Of a stretch of DNA of 64,000 nt, positions 49,332-59,265 are shown in pieces. Within the stretch, counting starts at the first letter, position 1. Each line of letters opens with the position of its first letter. Below the pieces are notes generated by a model, which worked only from the letters and a program-made list of their open reading frames with translations, made no database searches and had not been told where the DNA came from. Source of the DNA: Chromobacterium subtsugae (lineage in GTDB: Bacteria > Pseudomonadota > Gammaproteobacteria > Burkholderiales > Chromobacteriaceae); contig NZ_JYKA01000011.1 in NCBI RefSeq assembly GCF_001676875.1, forward strand, positions 62,001-126,000, written 5' to 3'. The position numbers and the translations under genes were made by a program.

Positions 49332-50652
49332 GCCGCCGCGCCGACAGCTGGGTCCTAGCGCTCGCCATCGCGCTGGGCGCCACCGTCTGCTGGCTGCCGG
49401 CCTGGCAGGCCGCAGCGCGCTACCATGGCGGCTACAGCGTCGCCGAAACCGCCGCTTACCTGCTGCTGCCGGCGCTGGCGGCTGTCCTGCTCGCCGGCAT
49501 GGCAGCCGCGCTGGGCGCGCGCGGCCGCCAGTTGCTGTGCGCGCTGCTGCTGCTCACCGCTCTCTACCTGCTTCACAAGTTTGTCCGCGGCCTGCTGCCC
49601 GCCGCCCCGGCCTTGCCGCCCGGACGGTCATTTTCCTGCTTTGCGCCGCCAGTTGGCTGGCGGCGGCGCGGCTGGCCGACGCGTTCTGGCGGCAGCTGGG
49701 CCACGTCGTCATCGCCGCCGCCCTCCTGTTCGCGCTCACTCCGTATGCGCTGCTGATGAGCGACCAGGCCGGCGCTTACCCGGTGTTTTCGCTGGCCAGC
49801 CCGTACGCCCTGGCCTCGCCCAGCCGCAACACCCTGGCGATTCTGCTGGACGAAACCGGACCCGAGTTCACCGCGCCGCTGCTCAAGGCCGCGCAGGAGC
49901 GCCAATTGCGCTGGGCCAGCGTCGTGGTTCCCGCCGCCGGCGCCAATACTGTCAACGCCATCCCCGCCATGCTCACCGGTAAGCGCTTCGACAACGTGGC
50001 GCCCTGCGGCCCAAGCTGGCTGTGCTCGCCCACCCGTTCGCTGGATTTCGGCCAACTGTACGCCGGCCGGCCCGACCTCGACATCGTGGGTTTCTGGCAC
50101 CCGTACTGCGCCATCCGCGGCCTGCGCTATTGCCGCAGGATAGCCGGCGTATTTTATCCGCCGCCGGCGCGATCCTTTCTGTGCAGCCCGCCCTACCTCC
50201 CGGCGCTGCTGAACTGCCGGCCCGCCGCCGGCTCGCGCGACGCCGCCGTCGACAGGCTGCTGGCGGCCGCTTACGCCGCGCCGTTCTGGCGCGAGGGCGG
50301 CATGCTCTACCTGCACCTGCCCCTGCCCCATCCCAGCATGGAAACCCGCGAGAACCTGCGCAGCCACTACCTGGCCAATCTGGCCGATGCCAGCCAGGTG
50401 CTGGGCCAACTGCTGGACAAGATGCGCGGCCGTTTCGGCGACGACTTCTCCGTCATCGTGACATCCGACCACCCTTTGCGCACCGAGGGCTGGTGCCGGC
50501 CCGAGCGCGAATACCACGCCGCGGACTGCAGCCTCGGGCTGCCGGCCAACCGCAAACAAGTGCCTTTCATCGTGATCAGCCCGCGGCTGGCGGAGCAGCC
50601 GCGCATGCCTGCCGACAATCTGGGCGTGTTTCACGGCGCCGCGCGCAGTTGA
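49328..50652 (+). pseudogene. Membrane sulfatase/phosphotransferase-like protein, interrupted by a one-base frameshift
   Basis: ATG at 49328 overlaps the previous stop (ATGA). Four or five N-terminal membrane helices are encoded, but the frame shifts at CCCGG (49619-49623). Adding one G gives LPPGTVIFLLCAASWLAAARL and a 441-residue protein. The soluble part resembles the alkaline-phosphatase/sulfatase fold: NTLAILLDETGPEF (metal-binding Asp), AGANTVNAIPAMLTGKRF (nucleophile Thr region), and FSVIVTSDHPLRTEG (metal-binding Asp-His). Relatives include LPS phosphoethanolamine and phosphoglycerol transferases. Many Cys residues (about 8 in the periplasmic part) suggest disulfides. Likely envelope-acting partner of the two genes upstream. 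Confidence 0.78.
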
Positions 50653-50727
50653 CGGCGGCTTGCCGCCGCAACATCATCCCATCAGCATTGCCCGAACGCA
50701 GCGTCTCCCCACCACAAGGAATCAGCC

Positions 50728-51252
50728 ATGTCCCTCACCATGCATCAAGCCGCCATTCCCGCGCTGACGCGCGGCCTCAACAGCCTGTCGGCCATTCTGG
50801 CCAAGGCCGCCGCCCACGCCGAAGCCAGGAATATCGACCCCCAGGTGTTTTTGCAAGCCCGGCTGGCGCCGGACATGTTCCCGTTGCTGCGCCAGGCGCA
50901 GATCGCCTGCGACCTGGCCAAGGGCTGCGCCGCCCGCCTGGCCGGCCAGGAGGTGCCCAGCTACGCCGACGACGAAATCGGCTTCGACGATTTGCAGGCG
51001 CGCATCGCCAAGACGCTGGCGCTGGTGGCCGGCGTGACGCCGGCGCAGCTGGAAGGCAGCGAAGACCGCGCGGTGACGCTGAAAGTGCGGGGAGAAGAGA
51101 TAACATTCAGCGGCCTGGGCTATCTGCGCAATTTCGCGCTGCCCAATTTCTATTTCCACCTGACCACCGCCTACGCCATCTTGCGGCACAACGGCCTGGA
51201 GCTGGGCAAGCCCGACTATCTGGGCGGCGCGCCCGCCAGCCTCGCCGAATAA
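50728..51252 (+). CDS. DUF1993 family protein
   Basis: 174 residues. MTMHQAAIPALTRGLNSLSAILAKAAAHAEARNIDP and the PDMFPLLRQAQIACDLAKGCAARLAG region match DUF1993, a helical-bundle family related to the DinB-like metal-binding fold. FALPNFYFHLTTAYAILRHNGLELGKPDYLG is the typical C terminus. AAGGA precedes the ATG. Function unknown. It has its own terminator. Confidence 0.85.
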   Translation: MSLTMHQAAIPALTRGLNSLSAILAKAAAHAEARNIDPQVFLQARLAPDMFPLLRQAQIACDLAKGCAARLAGQEVPSYADDEIGFDDLQARIAKTLALVAGVTPAQLEGSEDRAVTLKVRGEEITFSGLGYLRNFALPNFYFHLTTAYAILRHNGLELGKPDYLGGAPASLAE

Positions 51253-51270
51253 GCGCGGCAAACGGCAAAA

Positions 51271-51298
51271 AGCCCCGGACGCCAGCGCCGGGGCTTTG
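51271..51298 (+). terminator. Terminator after the DUF1993 gene
   Basis: Stem AGCCCCGG / CCGGGGCT with a nine-base loop, flanked by AAAAA and TTTGT. It can also act on the convergent DUF2788 transcript. Confidence 0.8.
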
Positions 51299-51316
51299 TC
51301 TTGACTGCCTGCAGGC

Positions 51317-51520
51317 CTACTTGCGCAGCAGGAATTCGGCCAGGATATTTTTGAACACGAAGCCTGACACGCCGAAGCCCAGCACCAGGAACAACACAAA
51401 CATGCCGGTTTTGCCCGCCTTGGACTTCTTGCCCAGGTCCCAGATGATGAAGCCCATGAAAATGATCAAGCCGGTCAGGCACACCACCAGCGAAATATTG
51501 GTAAATTGCTCTTCGGACAC
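51317..51520 (-). CDS. DUF2788 small membrane protein
   Basis: 67 residues, start GTG at 51520 with AAGG upstream. Two membrane helices: NISLVVCLTGLIIFMGFIIWDLG and MFVLFLVLGFGVSGFVFKNIL, separated by a basic loop (KKSKAGKTG). The family is common in beta- and gammaproteobacteria; no function is known. It starts four bases after the DMT transporter stop. Confidence 0.88.
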   Translation of the reverse strand: MSEEQFTNISLVVCLTGLIIFMGFIIWDLGKKSKAGKTGMFVLFLVLGFGVSGFVFKNILAEFLLRK

Positions 51521-51524
51521 GATT

Positions 51525-52436
51525 TCAACCCTTGTCTGCTTTCATTTGCCCTGCCGGCCGGGCCGCCGGACGGAAGCGGCCGCCGCGCAACACCAGGGCC
51601 ACGCCCGCCGCTGCCAGTACGATACCCCCCATCGCCAATGGGCTCAAGCGCTCGTCGAACAACAGCCAGGCCTGGATGGCGGTGAGGCCAGGCACCAGGT
51701 AGAGATAAGCCGCCACCTTGCCGACGTCGCCATCGCGCAGCATGCGCATCAGCAGCAGGATGGCCAGCACCGACAGCATCAACACGCTCCAGGCCAGCGC
51801 GAAAACGAACTGGCCACTCCACGCCACGCTCTGGCCGCGCTCGAACAGCAAGGCCAGCAGGCCGGTCACGGCGAAAGCCGACAGGTATTGATGAAAAGCC
51901 CCGGCGATGGGGTGCGCGCCGCCGCCGCGATGTTTCTGGTACAGCGTGCCGCCGGTGATCAGCAACAGCCCGCCCGCGGCGAAGGCCGCCCCGGCGCCGC
52001 CGCCGAAAGACACGCCCTTGCTGCCGAGAATCACCAGCGCCGTGCCGGCCAGCCCCAGCGCCATCCCCAGCCACTGCCCGGCGCGGAAACGCTGGCCGCC
52101 CAGCCCCATGGACAGCAAAGCGGTCAACAAGGGTTGCAGGCCCATGATCAGCGCGGCCAAGCCCGCCGGCACGCCCAGCTTGATGGCGGCGAACAGACAG
52201 CCCAGATAACCGCCGTGCAGCATGCCGCCGCTGACCCACTGGCTGCGCATCTGCGCCAGGGTCGGCCACGCGGGCCGCAACGCGGCGATCAGGCCGGCGA
52301 AGCACAATAGCGTCAGCGCCATGCGGATGGCGAGGAAGGTGAAGGGGCCGCAATACGGCAAACCCAACTTGGCGCCGGTGAAGCCGGTGCTCCATAACGC
52401 GACGAAAACCCACGGAATCCAACTGCTTGCCCGCAT
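51525..52436 (-). CDS. EamA/DMT family transporter
   Basis: 303 residues with ten membrane helices in two EamA domains (about 7-140, 155-290). GLPYCGPFTFLAIRMALTLLCF, AGLAALIMGLQPLLTALLS and LVPGLTAIQAWLLFDERLSPLAMGGIVLAAAGVALV are typical. It is RhaT/YdcZ-like in style and the substrate is unknown. AGGAGAGG precedes the ATG. It follows argG after a terminator and heads a pair with the DUF2788 gene. Confidence 0.88.
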   Translation of the reverse strand: MRASSWIPWVFVALWSTGFTGAKLGLPYCGPFTFLAIRMALTLLCFAGLIAALRPAWPTLAQMRSQWVSGGMLHGGYLGCLFAAIKLGVPAGLAALIMGLQPLLTALLSMGLGGQRFRAGQWLGMALGLAGTALVILGSKGVSFGGGAGAAFAAGGLLLITGGTLYQKHRGGGAHPIAGAFHQYLSAFAVTGLLALLFERGQSVAWSGQFVFALAWSVLMLSVLAILLLMRMLRDGDVGKVAAYLYLVPGLTAIQAWLLFDERLSPLAMGGIVLAAAGVALVLRGGRFRPAARPAGQMKADKG

Positions 52437-52471
52437 GGCGCGGCCTCTCCTAATCTATTGCGCAAAGAACG

Positions 52472-52495
52472 AAAAATGGCGGCCTGGGCCGCCAT
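52472..52495 (-). terminator. Terminator of the argF-argG transcript
   Basis: On the minus strand ATGGCGGC-CCAG-GCCGCCAT followed by TTTTTCG. It lies 24 bases after the argG stop. Confidence 0.85.
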
Positions 52496-52518
52496 GTCAA
52501 CGGTATTAACCGATTGTA

Positions 52519-53745
52519 TCAGCCGCGCTTGTTCCGCGCATTGGCGGCGATGCGCATCCGCAAGGCGTTCAGGCGGATGAAGCCGGCGGCGTCGGCGTGG
52601 TTGTAGGCGCCGCCGTCTTCGTCGAAGGTGGCGATGGTCGGGTCGAACAGCGAATCGGTTTTCGATTCGCGGCCGACGACGATCACATTGCCCTTGTACA
52701 GCTTCAGCCGCACCCATCCGTTCACCGTGGCCTGCGACGCGTCTATCATCTGCTGCAGCATCGCGCGCTCCGGGCTCCACCAGTAGCCGGTGTAGATCAG
52801 CTGCGCGTACTTCGGCATCAGCTCGTCCTTCAGGTGCGCCACTTCGCGGTCCAGCGTGATCGACTCGATCGCGCGGTGCGCCTTCAGCATGATGGTGCCA
52901 CCCGGGGTTTCATAGCAGCCGCGCGACTTCATGCCGACATAGCGGTTTTCGACGATGTCGAGACGGCCGATGCCGTGCTTGTTGCCCAGGCGGTTCAGCT
53001 CAGTCAGCACCGCGGCCGGACTCAGCGCCTGGCCGTTGATGGCGACGATGTCGCCGTGCTTGTATTCCAGCTCGACGTATTCAGCCTGGTCCGGCGCGTT
53101 TTCCGGGCTGACGCTCCACAGCCACATGTCCTCGTCCGGCTCGCGCGCCGGGTCTTCCAGCGAGGTGCCTTCATAGGAGATGTGCAGCAAGTTGGCGTCC
53201 ATCGAGTACGGGCTGCCGCCGTTTTTCTTCTTGCTGATGTCGATGCCGTGGGCTTCGGCGTAAGCCAGCAGCTTCTCGCGCGACAGCAGGTCCCACTCGC
53301 GCCACGGCGCGATTACCTTGACGTCGGGCTTGAGCGCGTAATAGCCCAGCTCGAAGCGCACTTGGTCGTTGCCCTTGCCGGTGGCGCCGTGCGACACCGC
53401 GTCGGCGCCCACCTGGTTGGCGATCGCGATCTGGCGCTTGGCGATCAGCGGCCGGGCGATGGAGGTGCCCAGCAGGTATTCGCCTTCATAGACGGTGTTG
53501 GCGCGGAACATCGGGAACACGTAGTCGCGGACGAACTCCTCGCGCAGATCCTCGATGAAGATGTTCTCCGGCTTGATGCCCAGCGACACGGCTTTCTGGC
53601 GCGCCGGCTCCACTTCTTCGCCCTGGCCGATGTCGGCGGTGAAGGTCACCACTTCGCATTGATAAACGTCCTGCAGCCACTTGAGGATGACGGAGGTATC
53701 CAGGCCGCCGGAATAGGCCAGTACTACTTTCTTGATGTCAGACAT
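52519..53745 (-). CDS. argG: Argininosuccinate synthase
   Basis: 408 residues from the ATG at 53745. The N-type ATP pyrophosphatase P-loop is [11 protein letters not shown] near residue 10. Further signatures: [21 protein letters not shown] and [26 protein letters not shown]. It joins citrulline and aspartate to argininosuccinate. It starts 47 bases after argF, so the two form an operon. Confidence 0.98.
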   Translation of the reverse strand: MSDIKKVVLAYSGGLDTSVILKWLQDVYQCEVVTFTADIGQGEEVEPARQKAVSLGIKPENIFIEDLREEFVRDYVFPMFRANTVYEGEYLLGTSIARPLIAKRQIAIANQVGADAVSHGATGKGNDQVRFELGYYALKPDVKVIAPWREWDLLSREKLLAYAEAHGIDISKKKNGGSPYSMDANLLHISYEGTSLEDPAREPDEDMWLWSVSPENAPDQAEYVELEYKHGDIVAINGQALSPAAVLTELNRLGNKHGIGRLDIVENRYVGMKSRGCYETPGGTIMLKAHRAIESITLDREVAHLKDELMPKYAQLIYTGYWWSPERAMLQQMIDASQATVNGWVRLKLYKGNVIVVGRESKTDSLFDPTIATFDEDGGAYNHADAAGFIRLNALRMRIAANARNKRG

Positions 53746-53792
53746 TGCTTTGCTTCCCACGTATTGTTTGCTTGTCGATTGCCGGGCGGGAC

Positions 53793-54716
53793 TCAGTCCT
53801 CGCGGTGCCCCAGCAACAGAAATTCGATCAGGGCCTTTTGCGCGTGCATGCGGTTTTCGGCTTCGTCCCATACCACGCTTTGCGGGCCGTCTATCACCTC
53901 GGCCGCCACCTCCTCGCCGCGATGCGCGGGCAGGCAGTGCATGAACAGCGCGTCGGGCTTGGCGTGCTTCATCAGCTCAGCCGTCACCTGGTAGCCGGCG
54001 AAAGCCTCGCGCCGCGCCGCCTGCTCGGCCTCGTAACCCATGCTGGTGAACACGTCGGTGGTGACGATGTCCGCCCCGCTCGCCGCCCGTGCCGGGTCTT
54101 GCGTCAGCTCCAGGAGCTCCGAGCCGTAATGGTGGCCGTCCAACGCCTTCAGCTCGTAGCCCAGCGGCGACGCCACCTTCAGCTTGAAGCCGAGCACGCG
54201 CGCGGCCTGCAGCCAGGTGCGGCAGACGTTGTTGCCGTCGCCTATCCAGGCCACGGTCTTGCCCTTGATCGAACCGTGCCGCTCCACATAGGTGAAGATG
54301 TCGGCCAGAATCTGGCACGGATGGTATTCATTGGTCAGGCCGTTGATCACCGGCACGCGGGAATGCGCCGCCAGCCGTTCGACCTGGCGCTGCTCGAAGG
54401 TGCGGATCATGATGATGTCGCTCATCCGCGACAACACTCTCGCGGTGTCCTCCACCGGCTCGCCGCGGCCCATCTGCGAGCTCTTGGTGTCCAGAAACAT
54501 CGCATGCCCGCCCAACTGGGCCATGCCGGCCTCGAACGACGCGCGGGTGCGGGTGGAGTGCTTTTCGAACACCATGGACATCACCTTGCCGACCAGCGGC
54601 CGGTGCAACTCGCCGGCGCCTTGTCGTCGCTTCAGAACCTTGGTTCGCTCGAAGAGATGGTGGTACTCGTCGGGAGTCAGGTCGCTGAACTGCAGGTAAT
54701 GCCTTACGGACTTCAT
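53793..54716 (-). CDS. argF: Ornithine carbamoyltransferase
   Basis: 307 residues. The carbamoyl-phosphate loop is [11 protein letters not shown] near residue 55, the ornithine-binding region is [13 protein letters not shown] near residue 265, and [13 protein letters not shown] is present near residue 130. GGAG precedes the ATG. It produces citrulline for the downstream argG step. No clear ARG box is seen in the 193-base upstream region. Confidence 0.98.
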   Translation of the reverse strand: MKSVRHYLQFSDLTPDEYHHLFERTKVLKRRQGAGELHRPLVGKVMSMVFEKHSTRTRASFEAGMAQLGGHAMFLDTKSSQMGRGEPVEDTARVLSRMSDIIMIRTFEQRQVERLAAHSRVPVINGLTNEYHPCQILADIFTYVERHGSIKGKTVAWIGDGNNVCRTWLQAARVLGFKLKVASPLGYELKALDGHHYGSELLELTQDPARAASGADIVTTDVFTSMGYEAEQAARREAFAGYQVTAELMKHAKPDALFMHCLPAHRGEEVAAEVIDGPQSVVWDEAENRMHAQKALIEFLLLGHRED

Positions 54717-54909
54717 GATGCTCCAATCGGAAAAAAAGAGGCCGCTGCGCGTGCAACACCGAGAGGTGATTTCATGCGCAACGGCACATTACTACACGCT
54801 GGTCTCAAGTCACTTTAACAAACGCCGCACCCCAGACAGGACAAAGTCATGATTTACAGAAATGCGACATTTGTTATATTTATCGGAAATCACCCTGCCT
54901 GACAAGCAT

Positions 54910-56868
54910 TCAATTGAACAATCCTCGTCCCGGCAATTCCGCCAACTCGGCCGGACGCAGCACGCGCACGTAAAATTCGCCGCCATCCTCAGCCAAACCA
55001 TGCATTTCTATGGTTTTCTGTGTTTTTTGCAGCCGCGCCAAATACGACAAGATGGTGTCGTCTATCAGCTGCCCCGGCACCAGCACCGGAATGCCGGGAG
55101 GATAAGGCACGATCTGGTCGCAACACACGCGGCCGCACAGCTCGGCATTGGGACGGCCATCGTCGTCCAGCAGCGGCAACCGTTCGCCGGCCTCGTAGAA
55201 GGCGTCGCGCGGCAGGCAGGCCAATCGGCTGAAATGCGGGATCTCCGGCATCCGCCCCAGCGCGCGCGCCGGACGGTTTTCCTTCGCCAGCCGCAGCATC
55301 GCGTCGTACAGCCGCGACAGCTTGCTGCGGGTGGTGCCTATGGTCAGCAGCAGCGTGATGGTGCTGAACGTCGACTTCTCCACCTGGACGTTGTAACGCT
55401 CGAACAAGGCCTGCTGCAGTTCGTCGGCGGTGAAGCCGGAACGGGTGAAGTCCACCGTCAGCTTGGTGGGGTCGAGCTGGATGCCGTCTTCCCTCACCTC
55501 CTCCGGCAGCAAGTCGGCCAGCTCCAGTACGCGGAACACGCCGGTGGAGTTGATCTTCTCGCGCAATTCCTGCGCCAGCTTCAAGGTGCGGTCCAGCAGG
55601 CGGTAGCCTTCCATCACCGCCTGCTTGCGCGCCACGTCCAGGCTGGCGATCAAGTTGTACTGCGGACTGGTGGACGCGTGCATGTTGAAGTTTTCGCGGA
55701 ACAGATGCGCGTCGAAACCGGGATCGTTGACGTGGATCATGCTGGCCTGCGAGAACGCGGACAGGATCTTGTGGGTGCTCTGGGTGACGTAATCGGCGCC
55801 GGACTCCAGCGCCGTCGGACGGAAGGCCGGGTGGAAGCGGGCGAAGCCGTACCAGGCCTCGTCGACGATCACCTTGATGCCCTTCTCGTGCGCGGCCTCG
55901 ATGATGGGCTTCAGGTCGTAGCGCAGGCCGTCGTAGGTGCAGGAGGTGAGGATCAGCACCCGCGCGTCCGGATTGGCATCTATCGCCTCGAAGATGGTGG
56001 TCTTCGGCACCGGCCCGAAAATGCCGTACTGGCGATTGATCGACGAATCCAGATACACCGGCAGCGCGCCGGAAAGGATCACGCCGTGATGGACCGATTT
56101 GTGACAGTTGCGGTCCAGCAGCAGCTTGTCGCCCGGTGCCAGCAGCGTCTGGAAGATCACCTTGTTGGATGTCGAGGTGCCGTTGGTGGCGAAATAGGTC
56201 TTCTTCGCGCCGAAAGCCTTGGCCGCCAGCATCTGCGACTCCGCGATCACCCCGGTCGGGTGCAGCAGCGAATCCAGCATCGGCACCGACACCGACAGGT
56301 CGGCGCGCAGCAGGTGCTCGCCGACGAAATCGTGGAAATCCCCTACCCAGGGGCTGCCCTTCAGCGAGTCGCCGCCGGAATGGCCCGGGGTATGCCAGGA
56401 GTCCTTGGCCATCCGCACGTACTGCTTGAGCTTGTCGTAAAACGGCGTGGCCGACTTTTCCGCCAGCTCGGCCGCCAGAATGCGGAACCAGCCGTTGAAA
56501 TCGGCCTCGTCGCGGTAGAAATAGCCGTCCACCGCGTGGCTGGCCAGCTCTTCCACCAGCGCCCGCTCGTCATCGTCCTGCAGAAACACGTAAAGCGAGA
56601 CCTCCGGCCGGAACGCGCTGATGCGGTTGGCCAGCTGGGCCGCCGCCTGGTTCGCGCCGGCGCCTTTCAATTGGCGGTCGACCAGCACGACTTGCGTTTC
56701 GCCGTCGCGCGCGATGAGGTCCATGGTTTCGGCGCTGGTCGCCGCGGCGACGAAGGTCAGGCCGAACGGATTTTCCAGCCGCACCGCTGCAGCCCCAAGT
56801 CCGGCCAGCACTTCGGCTTGCCATGTCACATCATCGCTGACCACGAGAACGCGGCTGACGGGTTTCAT
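54910..56868 (-). CDS. Orn/Lys/Arg decarboxylase, fold-type I PLP enzyme
   Basis: 652 residues, shorter than the 710-755 residues of E. coli inducible decarboxylases. An N-terminal response-regulator-like wing domain (RVLVVSDDVTWQAEVL, VVLVDRQLKGAG, about 1-125) is followed by the PLP domain: DSWHTPGHSGGDSLKGS, TYFATNGTSTSNKVIFQ, VDEAWYGFARFHP and the PLP-Lys in VTQSTHKILSAFSQ. The C-terminal domain ends with YPPGIPVLVPGQLI. Substrate cannot be fixed by eye; arginine, lysine and ornithine are all possible. The product would be agmatine, cadaverine or putrescine. GGAG precedes the ATG. It is on the same strand just upstream of argF, but separated by 193 bases. Confidence 0.9.
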   Translation of the reverse strand: MKPVSRVLVVSDDVTWQAEVLAGLGAAAVRLENPFGLTFVAAATSAETMDLIARDGETQVVLVDRQLKGAGANQAAAQLANRISAFRPEVSLYVFLQDDDERALVEELASHAVDGYFYRDEADFNGWFRILAAELAEKSATPFYDKLKQYVRMAKDSWHTPGHSGGDSLKGSPWVGDFHDFVGEHLLRADLSVSVPMLDSLLHPTGVIAESQMLAAKAFGAKKTYFATNGTSTSNKVIFQTLLAPGDKLLLDRNCHKSVHHGVILSGALPVYLDSSINRQYGIFGPVPKTTIFEAIDANPDARVLILTSCTYDGLRYDLKPIIEAAHEKGIKVIVDEAWYGFARFHPAFRPTALESGADYVTQSTHKILSAFSQASMIHVNDPGFDAHLFRENFNMHASTSPQYNLIASLDVARKQAVMEGYRLLDRTLKLAQELREKINSTGVFRVLELADLLPEEVREDGIQLDPTKLTVDFTRSGFTADELQQALFERYNVQVEKSTFSTITLLLTIGTTRSKLSRLYDAMLRLAKENRPARALGRMPEIPHFSRLACLPRDAFYEAGERLPLLDDDGRPNAELCGRVCCDQIVPYPPGIPVLVPGQLIDDTILSYLARLQKTQKTIEMHGLAEDGGEFYVRVLRPAELAELPGRGLFN

Positions 56869-57024
56869 GATGGTTTCTCCAGTTGTGTTGCCGCGCGTTG
56901 TTTTTGTCTGTCCGGGCCGCGCGCGCCGCTGCTTGTTTTTCTGTTGTTCCGCCTATCCTATCCACATCTTGCCGTCGCCGTCATTATGCAGGCGCACAAA
57001 GGCCGCATGCGATACAATTGCGCC

Positions 57025-59148
57025 ATGCTGACCGATGCCGAAAAAGACGCGATTCGCGACCACTACCGTACCCTCTCCGACAACCTGCCGGGCTTCCGCC
57101 CGCGCGCCTCGCAGCGGCGGATGCTGGCCGAAATCGCCAACACCCTCTCCCGCGCCCAGGAGAAGGTGGACGACGAGTGGCCGCAGCGCGAAGGCGAAAG
57201 CATCGCCGTGATCGAAGGCCCGACCGGCGTCGGGAAAAGCCTGGCCTATCTGCTGGCCGGCGGCGTGATGGCGCGCGCGCGCGGCAAGAAACTGGTGGTC
57301 ACCAGCGCCACCGTGGCGCTGCAGGAGCAACTGGTCAACCGCGACCTGCCCTTCGTGGTGGAAAACAGCGGCCTGCCGCTGAGCTTCGCGCTGGCCAAAG
57401 GCCGCGGCCGCTACCTGTGCCCGTACCGTTTGTACGGGCTCACCGCCCAGCACGCGCAGCAAAGCCTGCTGCAGCCCGATCCGATGATGGCGCTGTGGGA
57501 CCACAAGCCCGAACAAGCCGAACTGGACGCGCTGTCGGCGATGGCCGACGCCTTCCACTACCGCAAATGGGATGGCGACCGCGACAACTGGGACACCGTG
57601 ATCGAGGACGGCTTGTGGTCGCGCGTCACCAATGATCGCCACGGCTGTCTGAAAACCGCCTGTCCGAACCGCGCCGAGTGCCCGTTCTACCTGGCGCGCG
57701 ACACGCTGGAAAACGTCGACGTGGTGGTGGCCAACCACGACCTGATGCTGGCCGATGTCTCCATGGGCGGCGGCGTGATCCTGCCGGCGCCGGAAGAAAG
57801 CTTCTACTGCATAGACGAGGCGCACCATCTGGCCAAAAAGGCGATCAACCAGTTCGCCGCCGAGCATTCGCTGGCGCAGGCGCTGGGCTGGCTGGACAAA
57901 GTGGCCGCCGTGGTGGTCCACGCCGAAGCGCACACCGGCAAGGCCGAGCTGGCCAGCCAGGCGATAGACTCCGCCGCCGCCTGCGTGGAAACCCTCACCG
58001 AATGGCTGTGGCTGCTGGAGGGCGAGGACGCGCTGGCCGCCAGCAGCGACAATCTGGAGCCCTCCTGGCTGATAGAAGACGGCATCCTGCCGGAACGGCT
58101 CAAAACGCCCGCCGCCAATATGGCCGTTTCCGCCCGCTCGCTGTCCAAACAGCTGGACGACATGGGCAACGCGCTGTCGGAAACCCGCAAGGACAAGAAT
58201 GGCGACGGCGACCTGGACAAGACCGCCACCGAGCTGGGCTTCCTGATCGGCCGCGCGGAACAGCTGATGGCGGTATGGGATTTGTTCGATACCGAAACCG
58301 CCGAAAACGCGCCGCCGATCGCCAAATGGATCACCCGCCGCGCCGAAGGCAAGGGCGACTACCTGTTCTCGGCCTCTCCGGTGAGCGCCGCCGCCAGCCT
58401 GGCCGCCACGCTGTGGCGCCGCGCCTGCGGCGCCGTGCTCACCTCCGCCACGCTGCGCTCGCTGGGCGATTTCGAGCTGCTGCTGTCGCAAACCGGCCTG
58501 AAATGGCTGCCCAAGGTCAGCTGCCTGGCCCTGGATTCGCCGTTCAACTTCGATGAGCAGGGCGAACTGTACCTGCCGCCGCTGCAGGCCAGCCCGAAAG
58601 ACCCGGGCGGCCACACCCGCGAGATCATCGAATGGCTGCCCAAGCTGATCGACCCGGCCCAGGCGGTCGGCACCCTGGTGCTGTTTTCTTCGCGCAAACA
58701 GATGCAGGAAGTGGCCGCCGGGCTGCCAGCCGAGCTGCGCGATCGCCTGCTGGTGCAGGGCGAAATCCCCAAGCGCACCCTGCTGGACACCCACCACAAG
58801 CGGCTGGAAGAGCAGCAATCCAGCGTGATTTTCGGCCTGGATTCATTTTCGGAAGGGCTGGACCTGCCAGGCGAAAGCTGCGTGCACGTGATCATCGCCA
58901 AGCTGCCGTTCGCGATGCCGGATGACCCAGTGGGCAAGACCCTGTCGCGCTGGATCGAGAAACGCGGCGGCAACCCCTTCATCGAACTGACGGTGCCGGA
59001 GGCGTCGATCAAACTAGTGCAGGCGGTGGGCCGGCTGATCCGCACCGAGCGCGACTATGGCCGCGTCACCATCCTGGACAACCGCCTGACACGGCAAAGC
59101 TACGGCAAAAAACTGCTGGCCTCGCTGCCGCCATTCAAGCGCATATGA
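57025..59148 (+). CDS. dinG: ATP-dependent DNA helicase DinG
   Basis: 707 residues from the ATG at 57025; the frame stays open far upstream, but the protein fold begins here. Walker A is GPTGVGKSLAYLLAGG near residue 72. The Fe-S cluster Cys set is in RGRYLCPYRLYG (about 132) and HGCLKTACPNRAECPF (about 208-219). Walker B is CIDEAHHLAKKA near residue 270, and the C-terminal motifs are GLDSFSEGLDLPGE and LVQAVGRLIRTERDYGRV. DinG is an XPD-like 5'-3' helicase that resolves R-loops and G-quadruplexes. I see no LexA box upstream. Divergent from the decarboxylase gene. Confidence 0.96.
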   Translation: MLTDAEKDAIRDHYRTLSDNLPGFRPRASQRRMLAEIANTLSRAQEKVDDEWPQREGESIAVIEGPTGVGKSLAYLLAGGVMARARGKKLVVTSATVALQEQLVNRDLPFVVENSGLPLSFALAKGRGRYLCPYRLYGLTAQHAQQSLLQPDPMMALWDHKPEQAELDALSAMADAFHYRKWDGDRDNWDTVIEDGLWSRVTNDRHGCLKTACPNRAECPFYLARDTLENVDVVVANHDLMLADVSMGGGVILPAPEESFYCIDEAHHLAKKAINQFAAEHSLAQALGWLDKVAAVVVHAEAHTGKAELASQAIDSAAACVETLTEWLWLLEGEDALAASSDNLEPSWLIEDGILPERLKTPAANMAVSARSLSKQLDDMGNALSETRKDKNGDGDLDKTATELGFLIGRAEQLMAVWDLFDTETAENAPPIAKWITRRAEGKGDYLFSASPVSAAASLAATLWRRACGAVLTSATLRSLGDFELLLSQTGLKWLPKVSCLALDSPFNFDEQGELYLPPLQASPKDPGGHTREIIEWLPKLIDPAQAVGTLVLFSSRKQMQEVAAGLPAELRDRLLVQGEIPKRTLLDTHHKRLEEQQSSVIFGLDSFSEGLDLPGESCVHVIIAKLPFAMPDDPVGKTLSRWIEKRGGNPFIELTVPEASIKLVQAVGRLIRTERDYGRVTILDNRLTRQSYGKKLLASLPPFKRI

Positions 59149-59265
59149 TTTTCAGGTATGATCACGAAACTTTCGCATAAGTAAAAATCGCCGGCCGACA
59201 AAAAACGCCTTAGCAGCTGCAACAAAACAGGCTACACCAAAAGCACACACACTGGTTCCACCGCC

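Noticed and set aside
54717-54909. ARG box upstream of argF
   Set aside because: No pair of TNTGAATWWWWATTCANW-like sites could be found by eye.
54862-57024. Open reading frame continuing 721 codons upstream of dinG across the whole decarboxylase gene
   Set aside because: It is the antisense of a real gene in GC-rich DNA, with Arg/His/Gln-rich low-complexity sequence; DinG homology begins only at 57025.
56869-57024. LexA box upstream of dinG
   Set aside because: No CTGT-N8-ACAG palindrome in the divergent region; SOS control is not supported by the sequence.
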